From positions 186,001 through 250,000 of the forward strand of contig NZ_JQED01000003.1 of assembly GCF_000764225.1 (NCBI RefSeq): DNA of 64,000 nt. Direction: 5' to 3'. Positions within the stretch are counted from its first letter, which is position 1, and every line of letters starts with the position of its first letter. Shown here piece by piece: positions 18,388 through 26,547 of the stretch. The notes under the pieces were generated by a model. The model worked only from the letters and a program-made list of their open reading frames with translations, was not told the DNA's origin and searched no databases. Source of the stretch: Colwellia psychrerythraea (GTDB lineage: Bacteria > Pseudomonadota > Gammaproteobacteria > Enterobacterales > Alteromonadaceae). Made by a program: the position numbers and the translations under genes.

Positions 18388-18837
18388 ATGTCACTTCTAA
18401 TACAACTCAAAGATGAAATGAAAATTGCTATGCGAGCCAAAGACAAATTGCGTCTAGGTGTTATTCGCATGGCGCTTTCTGCAGTTAAGCAAGCAGAAAT
18501 TGATCATGATACCGAAGCAACAGATGACAATATTATCGCTATATTAACTAAAATGGTTAAACAGCGTAAAGAGTCAATTAAAATGTTCAATGAAGGTGGT
18601 CGTGAAGAATTGGCAGAGAAAGAAGCAGCTGAAGTTGTTGCTTTAGAATTTTTCATGCCGCAACCGCTTAGTGCAGAAGAAATCAATGAATTAATAAGCA
18701 AAGCAATTACCGAGTCTGGAGCAGCTTCTATGGCTGATATGGGTAAAGTAATGGCGGTGTTGAAACCTTTAATGCAAGGTAAAGCTGACATGGGCGCGGT
18801 AAGCGGTCAAGTGAGAACAAGCCTGCAAGGTTTATAG
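18388..18837 (+). CDS. yqeY: GatB/YqeY domain protein
   Basis: A 149-residue cytoplasmic helical protein of the YqeY family, related to the tail domain of the amidotransferase subunit GatB; its exact role is unsettled, with a tRNA-linked function suspected. The hallmark GGREELAEKEAAEVVALEFFMPQ (in parts) and a C-terminal GKADMGAVSG motif are present. It lies 40 bases after rpsU and is followed by a strong terminator, so rpsU-yqeY can form a unit separate from dnaG. Confidence 0.92.
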   Translation: MSLLIQLKDEMKIAMRAKDKLRLGVIRMALSAVKQAEIDHDTEATDDNIIAILTKMVKQRKESIKMFNEGGREELAEKEAAEVVALEFFMPQPLSAEEINELISKAITESGAASMADMGKVMAVLKPLMQGKADMGAVSGQVRTSLQGL

Positions 18838-18876
18838 TTGTAGCTTAATTGCTGATACTATAGTTAGTGAATTAAA

Positions 18877-18913
18877 TAAAACCGTAGCGGCTTTGGCTGT
18901 TACGGTTTTTTTA
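18877..18913 (+). terminator. Terminator after yqeY
   Basis: AAACCGTA with GC pairs with GC and TACGGTTT across a GC-containing loop and is followed by seven T. It ends the rpsU-yqeY transcript, so dnaG needs its own promoter or read-through. Confidence 0.85.
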
Positions 18914-18957
18914 TGATTTATTTTTAAGATTTCTTTAACTGAAAGTAAAAAAATCCA

Positions 18958-18989
18958 ACTACATTCTTACTCGTATTGTGTAGAATACG
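18958..18989 (+). promoter_or_regulatory. Promoter-like block upstream of dnaG, similar to the rpsU promoter
   Basis: ACATTCTTACTCG followed 7 bases later by TAGAATACG nearly repeats the block at the rpsU promoter (ACATTCGTACTCG, 8 bases, TAGAATACG). Here ACTCGTATT and AATACGAGT also form a perfect 9-bp dyad at 18969-18989. The TAGAAT at 18981-18986 could be the -10 of the dnaG promoter; the -35 match (ACTACA) is poor. Confidence 0.4.
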
Positions 18990-18995
18990 AGTGTA

Positions 18996-19261
18996 ATACC
19001 AAGCGGGTTAATTTATTGACCAACATAGAGCTTCAGTAGCGGGCTTAGAACAAGCAAAATATTTTAAATATAGTTATTCTATATTTTCTATTTTTTGTGA
19101 AGTTATCAGTTTGCTAATGAGCTCCCAGAGGGTAAGTTTAAAAAGCTTATACGCGGCGTTATTGATTTCGACAAGGGGACAACCGTTCTCTTCAACCAAT
19201 GCCTTGCCTTTAAGCCTTTTTAATTCTCACTAAGTGATCAATAAATTAGTCCGCTTGGTAT
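18996..19261. repeat. MITE-like element, copy A (upstream of dnaG)
   Basis: The 266-base element has terminal inverted repeats of about 25 bases: ATACCAAGCGG, two mismatches, then TAATTTATTGA. Its core from about 19130 to 19230 (GTTATTGATTTCGACAA, later TTCTCTTCAACCAATG and GCCTTTAAGCC) is shared with the elements at 54865 and 57664. A left-hand insert includes an AT-rich 8-bp hairpin (19066-19086). No open reading frame of note. It ends 31 bases before the dnaG start. Called as a non-autonomous mobile repeat by structure; the mobilising enzyme is unknown. Confidence 0.8.
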
Positions 19262-19292
19262 AATTTTCCTTTGACGGTGACGCTTAAACATT

Positions 19293-21047
19293 ATGGCTGG
19301 ACGCATTTCTCGACAATTTATTGATGACTTACTTAACAGAGCTGATATTGTTGAGTTGGTTGATAGCCGAGTGCCGTTGAAAAAGGCAGGTAAAAATCAC
19401 CAAGCATGCTGCCCATTTCATAATGAAAAATCACCTTCCTTTACTGTTAGCCAAGATAAACAATTTTACCACTGCTTTGGTTGTGGTGAACACGGTAATG
19501 CTATTTCATTTTTGATGGAGTTTGATCGTCTAGACTTTGTTGATGCGGTGGAAGAGCTTGCATCCCATTGCGGTATGGAAGTTGTCCGAGAAGAAAATAC
19601 AGCCAGTCCGGCAGAGCAGCGTCGGCAGCAGAAAATTTACCAACAAAAACAAGATGATTACGAATTAATGTCGCAGATCAGTCGTTTTTATCAGCAACAA
19701 TTGAAAGTAGCTAGTGACAAAGAGACCGCCATTGAATATTTAAAGGGCAGAGGTCTTAGTGGTGAGGTTGTTAAGCGATTCGGTATTGGTTATATAAGTG
19801 ATGCATGGGATGGTATGATGAATACCTTCTCACGTAATGGTCAAGCTAATCAACAATTGATTGATCTTGGCATGGCAATTTCAGGAGATAAACAACGTCC
19901 TTATGACCGTTTTCGTGGACGTATCATGTTTCCAATCAGTGATAAGCGCGGCCGAGTCATTGGTTTTGGTGGGCGAGTATTGGGAGATGAAAAACCCAAA
20001 TATTTGAACTCACCTGAAACACGTATTTATCATAAAGGACAAGAGCTTTATGGATTGCATGAAGCTAAGCAGGCTAATAAAAAACTTAAGCGTCTGATAG
20101 TTGTTGAAGGTTATATGGATGTTGTTGCATTAGCTCAACATGGTGTCGATTATGCGGTTGCTTCGTTAGGAACTGCGACAACGTTTGAGCAGCTCCAAAC
20201 CCTATTTCGTACCGTGCCTGATGTTATTTGTTGTTATGATGGTGATAGGGCAGGACGTGATGCTGCATGGCGTGCAATGGAGAATGCCTTACCACTTATA
20301 CGAGATGGATTTTCGTTGAAATTTGTATTTATACCAGATGATGAAGATCCCGACTCACTTATTCGAGAGCAAGGTCAGCAGGCTTTCGAAACTCTGTTAG
20401 ATCATGCAATGCCACTTTCAAAGTTTATTTTCGATAAATTCTTAGAAGATAACCCTGCCTCTAGTACAGAAGAAAAAGTTGCTCTGATTGATAAACTTCA
20501 GCCTTATATTCAAAAAATGCCGGACAGCATATTAAGAAATGCAATGATTGATGAAATGGCATCACGTTTTAGTGTCACAAGCGAAAAACGTATGATCGAA
20601 TTGCGAAAATTAAATGCTAGCCCAGAAAAGAAAGTATCACAAAAGCGTACAAAAGTTACCCCGGTGAGATTAGCCCTTGCATTATTGTTAGAACATCCCC
20701 ATATAGCAAATAGCTTAGGTGAACTTAGTGTGTTAAAGCCTTTAACTGCACCTGGAATTCCACTGTTAATTCAAGTGTTGAGTGTTTGTCAGAATAACCC
20801 TGATATAAAGTCACCGCAATTACTTGAATATTTTCGTGGTACGGAGCAAGGTTCACAATTAGCAAAGTTGATGTGTTGGCAGCATCACGTTGAAGCCGAT
20901 GCAGCAACTGATGTGTTTCTTGATAGTATTGAAAAGCTATTGAATAACTTTGTTGAGCAACGCGCTGAAGTATTATTACAAAAGGCACGAACTGGACAGA
21001 TGACTGCTGAGGAAAAGCAAGAGTTACAAGCAATATTAAATGCTTAA
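19293..21047 (+). CDS. dnaG: DNA primase
   Basis: DnaG makes RNA primers for lagging-strand synthesis with DnaB helicase. The 584-residue protein has the N-terminal zinc-binding domain (C40, H43, C61, C64: CCPFH and HCFGCG), the RNA polymerase core with the GFGGRVLGDEKPKYLNSPET block in parts at about 226-245, the TOPRIM motif VVEGYMDVVAL near 270 with the DGDRAGRDAA motif near 317, and a C-terminal helicase-binding domain from about 450. The ATG is 31 bases after the repeat element copy A, with GGTGACG as a possible ribosome site. Confidence 0.97.
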   Translation: MAGRISRQFIDDLLNRADIVELVDSRVPLKKAGKNHQACCPFHNEKSPSFTVSQDKQFYHCFGCGEHGNAISFLMEFDRLDFVDAVEELASHCGMEVVREENTASPAEQRRQQKIYQQKQDDYELMSQISRFYQQQLKVASDKETAIEYLKGRGLSGEVVKRFGIGYISDAWDGMMNTFSRNGQANQQLIDLGMAISGDKQRPYDRFRGRIMFPISDKRGRVIGFGGRVLGDEKPKYLNSPETRIYHKGQELYGLHEAKQANKKLKRLIVVEGYMDVVALAQHGVDYAVASLGTATTFEQLQTLFRTVPDVICCYDGDRAGRDAAWRAMENALPLIRDGFSLKFVFIPDDEDPDSLIREQGQQAFETLLDHAMPLSKFIFDKFLEDNPASSTEEKVALIDKLQPYIQKMPDSILRNAMIDEMASRFSVTSEKRMIELRKLNASPEKKVSQKRTKVTPVRLALALLLEHPHIANSLGELSVLKPLTAPGIPLLIQVLSVCQNNPDIKSPQLLEYFRGTEQGSQLAKLMCWQHHVEADAATDVFLDSIEKLLNNFVEQRAEVLLQKARTGQMTAEEKQELQAILNA

Positions 21048-21264
21048 CTCTTAGTTTTAGCTATACTTAGCAAGTATAAAAGAAATTAACGCTATTATAT
21101 TAGTGTTAAATGTTAACAAGCGATTAAGACAGGATATTTGCTGGTAACTGATTTAATAATTCGCTATAATTTCCGGCTTTATTGCGTCATTTATTAGCTT
21201 TTACTAATGTTTTCAGCGCATATTTTACATCCCATATTTATAATATACAGGTGGACACTCGTCA

Positions 21265-23109
21265 ATGGAACCAGCCCCTCAATCTAGACTTAAAGACCTG
21301 ATAACCAAAGGTAAAGAACAAGGTTATTTAACGTTTGCGCAGGTTAATGATCATCTTCCACAAGACATAATCGACTCTGATCAAGTTGAAGATATCGTTA
21401 GTATGATTAACGATATGGGTATTCAGGTATTTGAAAATGCGCCAGATCAAGACACCTTGATGATGAGCGAAGGGAATACTGATGAAGATGCAGCAGAAGC
21501 TGCAGCGCAAGCACTTGCAACGGTAGAAAGTGAAATTGGTCGTACAACAGACCCGGTACGTATGTATATGCGTGAAATGGGGACTGTTGAACTTCTAACG
21601 CGCAAAGGCGAAATTGTCATTGCTAAGCGTATTGAAGAAGGCATTAAAGAAGTTCAGCGTAGTGTTTCTGAATACCCACCAGCAATAAACTACTTGTTAG
21701 ATATGTGGGATAACTTTGAAGCAGAAGAAGTTCGCTTAACTGATATCATTATTGGCTTTTTAGACCCTGATGCTGAAGATGATGATGTTGCTGCTGCAGC
21801 GACCCATGTCGGTAGTGAGTTATCTAAAGAAGATCTTGATAATGAAGATAATGAAAAATCTGAAGATGATGAAGATGATGAAGAAGATGAAGATACGGGG
21901 CCAGATCCAGAACTAGCACGTGAAAAATTCACTTTACTTCGCGAAGCTCATGAGAATGCAACTAAAATAGTTAAATTGAAAGGTCGAGGTCATAAAGACG
22001 CTCAAGACGCTATTGATGTGGTTGCTGACGTCTTTAAAGAATTTCGTTTAATTCCTAAGTTATTTGATCGATTAGTTAAAAACATGCGTGGCATGATGGA
22101 CAGATTGCGTGTTCAAGAACGTTTGATTATGAAGCATTGTGTTAGTGCTGGCATGCCTAAAACGACATTCATTAAAATATTCCCAGGCAATGAAACTTCA
22201 AAAGAATGGTTTGATGCAGAAAAGTCTGCAGGCAATCCATACTCAGCTAAGTTAGGCAATGTTGAGCATGATGTTGAGCGTTGTATTTACAAACTGAATC
22301 AAATTGAAGAAGAAACACACCTTAACATTCACGGTATTAAAGATATTAACCGCCGTATGTCTATTGGTGAAGCAAAAGCTCGTCGTGCTAAGAAAGAAAT
22401 GGTTGAGGCTAACTTACGTTTAGTTATCTCAATTGCGAAGAAATACACCAACCGTGGCTTACAGTTCCTTGATTTAATCCAGGAAGGTAATATTGGCTTA
22501 ATGAAAGCTGTTGATAAGTTTGAATACCGTCGTGGTTATAAATTTTCAACCTATGCAACTTGGTGGATTCGTCAAGCAATCACTCGCTCTATTGCCGACC
22601 AAGCACGTACCATTCGTATTCCAGTACATATGATTGAAACGATTAACAAGTTAAATCGTGTCTCTCGTCAAATGTTACAAGAAATGGGACGTGAACCAAC
22701 GCCAGAAGAGTTAGCTGAGCGCATGGTAATGCCTGAAGATAAGATTCGAAAAGTATTGAAAATAGCTAAAGAGCCAATTTCAATGGAAACGCCTATCGGT
22801 GATGATGAAGACTCGCATTTAGGTGACTTTATTGAAGATGGTAGTGGCGAACTGCCTGTTGATTCTGCTACTTCTGAAAACCTTAAAGGGGCGACTCATG
22901 AAGTACTTGCAGGGTTAACTGCTCGTGAGGCTAAAGTACTTAGAATGCGTTTTGGTATTGATATGAATACTGATCATACCTTGGAAGAAGTTGGTAAACA
23001 ATTTGATGTTACCCGCGAACGTATTCGTCAAATTGAAGCTAAAGCGTTACGCAAATTGCGTCATCCATCTCGTTCAGAGCAGCTGAAAAGCTTCTTAGAT
23101 GGTGAATAA
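21265..23109 (+). CDS. rpoD: RNA polymerase primary sigma factor RpoD (sigma 70)
   Basis: The 614-residue housekeeping sigma factor. I see region 1.1 at the N-terminus ([18 protein letters not shown]), region 1.2 at about 95-125 ([11 protein letters not shown]), a very acidic non-conserved insert at about 190-215, region 2 with the [17 protein letters not shown] block near 425-445, region 3, and region 4 with the helix-turn-helix [20 protein letters not shown] near 575-594. It follows dnaG by 217 bases, a gap large enough for an internal promoter, and ends at a strong terminator. Confidence 0.98.
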   Translation: MEPAPQSRLKDLITKGKEQGYLTFAQVNDHLPQDIIDSDQVEDIVSMINDMGIQVFENAPDQDTLMMSEGNTDEDAAEAAAQALATVESEIGRTTDPVRMYMREMGTVELLTRKGEIVIAKRIEEGIKEVQRSVSEYPPAINYLLDMWDNFEAEEVRLTDIIIGFLDPDAEDDDVAAAATHVGSELSKEDLDNEDNEKSEDDEDDEEDEDTGPDPELAREKFTLLREAHENATKIVKLKGRGHKDAQDAIDVVADVFKEFRLIPKLFDRLVKNMRGMMDRLRVQERLIMKHCVSAGMPKTTFIKIFPGNETSKEWFDAEKSAGNPYSAKLGNVEHDVERCIYKLNQIEEETHLNIHGIKDINRRMSIGEAKARRAKKEMVEANLRLVISIAKKYTNRGLQFLDLIQEGNIGLMKAVDKFEYRRGYKFSTYATWWIRQAITRSIADQARTIRIPVHMIETINKLNRVSRQMLQEMGREPTPEELAERMVMPEDKIRKVLKIAKEPISMETPIGDDEDSHLGDFIEDGSGELPVDSATSENLKGATHEVLAGLTAREAKVLRMRFGIDMNTDHTLEEVGKQFDVTRERIRQIEAKALRKLRHPSRSEQLKSFLDGE

Positions 23110-23148
23110 AGTTAAAATATTTGAAATACAGTTTTAAATATACATAAT

Positions 23149-23183
23149 AAAGAGTAAGTTAGTAGCCCTAGCTTACTCTTTTT
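23149..23183 (+). terminator. Terminator after rpoD
   Basis: AAGAGTAAG pairs with CTTACTCTT across a loop of about 13 bases and runs into five T. It closes the dnaG-rpoD transcript. Confidence 0.88.
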
Positions 23184-23206
23184 ACTTTCTAAGATAAGGA
23201 AATTCT

Positions 23207-23821
23207 ATGCGTGTTATGTTAGCAATGCTTTGTGTTCTTTCCCTCATATCTATGCCCACTATGGCAAAACAAGCATTAGAGCTTGAAGTCACTCCATTGA
23301 TTGGATATCGTTTTGGTGGTGATTTTGATACTAGCCAAAATGAAATACATAATCGTGTAGAATTAAATGATGAGGTGAGTTACGGTTTATTAACCGCTTG
23401 GTCGTTCGATAGAAAACGGCAAGGCGAATTATTAATAAGTCATTACAATACCAACTTTTCTGAATCGGATGACTTTTCGGCGAGTAATACCAGTCTTGGT
23501 ATTACTTATGTCCATTTAGGTGGAAATGTCCCTATCTCTGAAGGTCCTGTGCCTTTTTATCTTACTGGTGGCTTGGGGTTAACTCACCTTGCTCCTAGTG
23601 ATAAGCAACTAAGTGATGAAACTCGTTTTTCCTTGAATGTAGGCTTAGCTTCTAAAATAGATTTAAGTGAACGGCTAAAGCTAAGGCTAGACGGTCGTGT
23701 CTATGGAACCTTCTTTAACTCTGATAGCGCAATATTCTGTGATGAAGTATGCGCAATATATATTTCGAGTAATATTTGGGTCCAGAGTGAGGTGAGTGTC
23801 GGATTGACCTATCGATTTTAG
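23207..23821 (+). CDS. Outer-membrane beta-barrel protein of unknown function
   Basis: A 204-residue protein with a signal peptide (residues 1-20, ending TMA) and alternating-pattern strands throughout, ending in a C-terminal Tyr-Arg-Phe, the aromatic end expected for BAM-dependent insertion. The central GNVPISEGPVPFYLTGGLG region looks like a small eight-stranded porin-like barrel. One CDEVC pair lies near residue 178. I cannot assign a family with confidence. It sits alone between the rpoD terminator and a tRNA gene and has an AAGGAA ribosome site. Confidence 0.75.
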   Translation: MRVMLAMLCVLSLISMPTMAKQALELEVTPLIGYRFGGDFDTSQNEIHNRVELNDEVSYGLLTAWSFDRKRQGELLISHYNTNFSESDDFSASNTSLGITYVHLGGNVPISEGPVPFYLTGGLGLTHLAPSDKQLSDETRFSLNVGLASKIDLSERLKLRLDGRVYGTFFNSDSAIFCDEVCAIYISSNIWVQSEVSVGLTYRF

Positions 23822-23892
23822 CGCGAAGATTCCTCAGTTTGCTTAAGAAATAAGCTGTCAGTAAAAAAACACAATTATTTAAAGTTCATTAG

Positions 23893-23921
23893 GTGACAAC
23901 AAAATAAAAAATGCTTATACT
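23893..23921 (+). promoter_or_regulatory. Promoter of the CAU tRNA gene
   Basis: GTGACA (23893-23898) and TATACT (23916-23921) are separated by exactly 17 bases, each one mismatch from consensus. A GC-rich discriminator (GCACCCGC) follows the -10, the usual mark of stringently controlled stable-RNA promoters. The tRNA begins about 70 bases after the predicted start. Confidence 0.75.
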
Positions 23922-23997
23922 GCACCCGCTTTGTTAGTTCACTCATTTGATTGCACTGCCAAACGCATTAGAAAAACCAGGCCATACATATGAAAAT

Positions 23998-24074
23998 GGG
24001 CCTTTAGCTCAGTTGGTTAGAGCATCCGACTCATAATCGGCAGGTCCGCAGTTCAAGTCTGCGAAGGCCCACCA
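23998..24074 (+). tRNA. tRNA with CAU anticodon, probably tRNA-Ile2 (lysidine-modified)
   Basis: A 77-base cloverleaf with acceptor GGGCCTT/AAGGCCC, D-arm AGCTCAGTTGGTTAGAGC, anticodon loop CTCATAA (anticodon CAT), T-arm with GTTCAAGTC, discriminator A and encoded CCA. CAU could be elongator Met, but the acceptor stem with C at positions 4 and 5 resembles tRNA-Ile2, whose C34 is modified to lysidine to read AUA. In E. coli the Ile2 gene ileX also lies just downstream of rpoD, which supports this. TilS dependence is inference. Confidence 0.93.
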
Positions 24075-24284
24075 TTTTCAATACCTACTTCAACTTCTTA
24101 TTGTATCAATCACATAGATAACCTTCGAAATGCTTTTCGTTATGAACACTGCTATATAGTAAATAAGTTCAGTCTTTGTCTTACACTGTACAATCAAAAT
24201 CTGATCGATGCCTATTTCCGTGTAAAAAGTGTATCTCTGATATATAAGTCAGAGAATTTCTCTAAAGAGTGTATTTTTATTATT

Positions 24285-24560
24285 TTATTTTAAGTAGCTC
24301 TTTAAAACGGTAATAACTTGCTCAACTTCTTCTGTTCTTTCCTCTTGGCTCAAGTTATCGATAGTTAAATGTTCTCTCAAATGACCTTCTAATACCTCTT
24401 TCATTAGTCCATTTACAGCACCCTTAATAGCTGCAACCTGTTGTAAAACTGCCATACAGTCAGGCTCACCTTCTAAAACACTTTCTAAAGCAATGGACTG
24501 ACCTTTTATGCGCCTAACGCGACTGAGTAATTTTTTTTTGCCTAAAATGGTATGCGACAT
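24285..24560 (-). CDS. RcnR/CsoR-family nickel/cobalt-responsive repressor (DmeR-like)
   Basis: This 91-residue all-helical repressor has the metal ligand set His3, Cys35, His60 and His64, which is the RcnR Ni/Co signature; FrmR- and CsoR-type members lack His3 or use other residues at 64. It is divergent from a CDF exporter with a His-rich loop, and a G-tract operator lies between them. The arrangement matches DmeR-DmeF systems, where metal binding releases the repressor. The regulator should therefore control both genes. Ribosome site AAAGGAAAGAG is upstream of the start. Confidence 0.88.
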   Translation of the reverse strand: MSHTILGKKKLLSRVRRIKGQSIALESVLEGEPDCMAVLQQVAAIKGAVNGLMKEVLEGHLREHLTIDNLSQEERTEEVEQVITVLKSYLK

Positions 24561-24584
24561 CTCTTTCCTTTTAGTAAAGTTATA

Positions 24585-24599
24585 TACAGGGGGGTAGTA
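24585..24599. promoter_or_regulatory. Predicted RcnR-type operator
   Basis: The sequence TACA-GGGGGG-TAGTA closely matches the E. coli RcnR site TACT-G6-N-AGTA. It lies 25 bases upstream of the repressor start and 63 bases upstream of the exporter start, so it can control both directions. Confidence 0.8.
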
Positions 24600-24662
24600 T
24601 ATTTTAGCTGTAAAATATATGCTATTGCTAAGTGATGCAAATTTTACAATTCAGGATCTTTA

Positions 24663-25568
24663 ATGGAAAGTGATAGTAGTATTCAATGGGAACATTCTCA
24701 TAATTTCGGTATTGATAATAAACTCCATGAAAATAAGGTAAAAACTGTTTTCTGGTTAACCACAGTGATTATGGTACTTGAAATTGCAGCTGGTACTTGG
24801 TCGGGCTCCATGGCACTTCTTGCTGATGGATGGCATATGGGTACTCACTCTGCCGCATTTTTAATTGCAATTTTCGCCTATTCTTATGCAAAAAAACATG
24901 CAAACAATAAGGACTTTAGTTTTGGAACTGGCAAGGTAAATTCTTTAGGTGGTTTTGCCAGTGCTATTGCATTAGCTATAGTCGCCTTGATGATGATAAT
25001 AGAGTCGGTTCAACGGCTATTAGAACCACAATCCATTCACTTTAATGAGGCGATAGTGGTTGCCATTATAGGTTTAGTGGTTAATGTTGCTTCTGTATTT
25101 ATACTCCATGATGATCATCACCATCATCATGGAGAGCACCATCACCATCATGATCACAATATGAAAGCAGCCTACTTTCATGTGTTGGCTGATACGCTAA
25201 CGTCTTTATTGGCCATTGTTGCTTTGTTAGTGGGAAAATATGTTGGTTTAGTATGGATGGATCCCGTAATGGGAGTTGTTGGCGCTATAGTGATCTTACG
25301 CTGGTCTTACAGTTTAGTTAAAGAGTCTAGTGATATTCTTCTTGATAAGTCGGTAAAAAAATCATCATTAGAAAAAGTCTCCAAAGCATTAAGCGACAAA
25401 AACACTGTGGTCAATGATATACATGTATGGGCAATAGCGACAGCTCACCAAGCAGCTATTCTTAAAGTCACATCTGCGCAGCCACTGAGTTCAGGTGAAT
25501 ATGAAGGTATTTTAAAGGAAATCTTGCCGCAGCTTTCACATATTTCTATCGAAATTAAGCATATTTAA
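24663..25568 (+). CDS. dmeF: CDF-family Co/Ni (divalent metal) efflux transporter, DmeF-like
   Basis: An inner-membrane proton antiporter that exports divalent metals, most likely cobalt and nickel. The 301-residue protein has six membrane spans. Asp55 and His58 (LLADGWHMG) in TM2 with His173 and Asp177 (FHVLADTL) in TM5 form the transport site. Between TM4 and TM5 a loop of about 17 residues (149-165) is nearly all His and Asp, typical of DmeF/ZitB-type carriers. A short C-terminal cytoplasmic domain follows. The divergent RcnR-like repressor and the operator between them favour Co/Ni over Zn; Zn is the main alternative. Confidence 0.88.
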   Translation: MESDSSIQWEHSHNFGIDNKLHENKVKTVFWLTTVIMVLEIAAGTWSGSMALLADGWHMGTHSAAFLIAIFAYSYAKKHANNKDFSFGTGKVNSLGGFASAIALAIVALMMIIESVQRLLEPQSIHFNEAIVVAIIGLVVNVASVFILHDDHHHHHGEHHHHHDHNMKAAYFHVLADTLTSLLAIVALLVGKYVGLVWMDPVMGVVGAIVILRWSYSLVKESSDILLDKSVKKSSLEKVSKALSDKNTVVNDIHVWAIATAHQAAILKVTSAQPLSSGEYEGILKEILPQLSHISIEIKHI

Positions 25569-25884
25569 CGCCAAGGACTAAGATAGTTAATTATTTGTTC
25601 ACTGTAGACACGCGTGATGTTACGTTGGAAAGATAATGATAGTTATGATGCCTCACGGTCATAGAGGTATTGTAGCGCTTTGTTTGGAGAGGATAATCAG
25701 TAATCTAGTGGCTATTTTAAGATGAGTTGATAAGTTTGACTCCAGCTTCAACGGAATATATAGCGATAGCAGGTAGCGATTAAGTATTACAAGCAACAAG
25801 CAAGATAACGTTGTTGACTACCCAAATTCGAAAAAATAATTTACAGTGTTTATATAAATTTCCATAATAATAATTATATTAAAC
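25569..25884. other. Intergenic region without a recognised feature
   Basis: This 316-base gap separates the metal exporter from the MFS/spermidine-synthase-like pair. It contains a weak imperfect hairpin near 25650-25675 (GCCTC and GAGG arms) and a possible short frame that I did not accept. The promoter of the next gene probably lies in the AT-rich last 80 bases. Confidence 0.4.
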
Positions 25885-26547
25885 ATGCAAGAATTCAAAA
25901 ATTCAGTTAATTACAGCAACCTATTTATTTATTTCCTTGCTTTTACTAGTGGTTTTTCCATCATGTGCATTGAACTGCTCGCCGGTCGGATTCTTGCTCC
26001 TTTTTTTGGCAGTAGCGTCCATATTTGGGGCAGTATCATCACGGTTTTTATGCTCAGTTTAGCGTTAGGTTACTTACTAGGGGGGAAGTTTTCCACCCGC
26101 TCTGCCTCACTTACCCGTTATGGTGCTATTTTCATTATTGCTGGAATGACCTTAGTACCCATTGCCACATCAAGTACTTGGTTAATGGAGAGTATTTTTT
26201 TGACCGTTGAAGACTCTCGTTACGGCTCACTACTTGCCTCGACAGCACTCTTTTTTGTGCCAACGATTATTTTAGGTATGTTATCCCCTTATTCGGTTAG
26301 ATTGTTAGTTAGAAACTCTAATGAAAGTGGTCAGGTCGCTGGGAAATTATACTTTGTTTCTACCTTAGGCAGTGCTTTAGGTACTATTATTACTTCTTTT
26401 TATCTGGTCTTATGGTTTGATATAAACACCATTGTGGTCAGTGTGAGTCTTATACTTAGCCTATTAGGTTTCATTACTATTGTCGTTGCCAAAGCTAAGG
26501 CGAGTTTATTTAAAACGAAAGTAGAGCGAGATATCCGTCATGCTTAA
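25885..26547 (+). CDS. Six-span membrane protein, N-terminal half of the fused MFS/spermidine synthase family
   Basis: The 220-residue protein has about six hydrophobic segments and the family start SGFSIMCIELLAGRILAPFFG, then WGSIITVFMLSLALGYLLGG. In many bacteria this domain is fused to a spermidine-synthase-like domain in one long protein; here the second domain is a separate gene overlapping by 8 bases (26540-26547). The pair is thus a split form of the fusion and probably acts as one unit at the inner membrane. Substrate is unknown. Start ATG follows a long AT-rich leader without a strong ribosome site. Confidence 0.82.
   Translation: MQEFKNSVNYSNLFIYFLAFTSGFSIMCIELLAGRILAPFFGSSVHIWGSIITVFMLSLALGYLLGGKFSTRSASLTRYGAIFIIAGMTLVPIATSSTWLMESIFLTVEDSRYGSLLASTALFFVPTIILGMLSPYSVRLLVRNSNESGQVAGKLYFVSTLGSALGTIITSFYLVLWFDINTIVVSVSLILSLLGFITIVVAKAKASLFKTKVERDIRHA

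Noticed and set aside
21834..21900. Acidic Glu/Asp codon run inside rpoD as a simple-sequence repeat
   Set aside because: It is the known variable acidic insert of RpoD proteins and the codons are mixed.
25100..25160. CAT/CAC repeat tract in dmeF as a DNA-level repeat
   Set aside because: It encodes the His-rich loop expected in this transporter class.
25636..25725. 29-codon frame in the gap after the metal exporter
   Set aside because: Only a weak GGAAAG stands before it and there is no domain, terminator or coding bias to support it.
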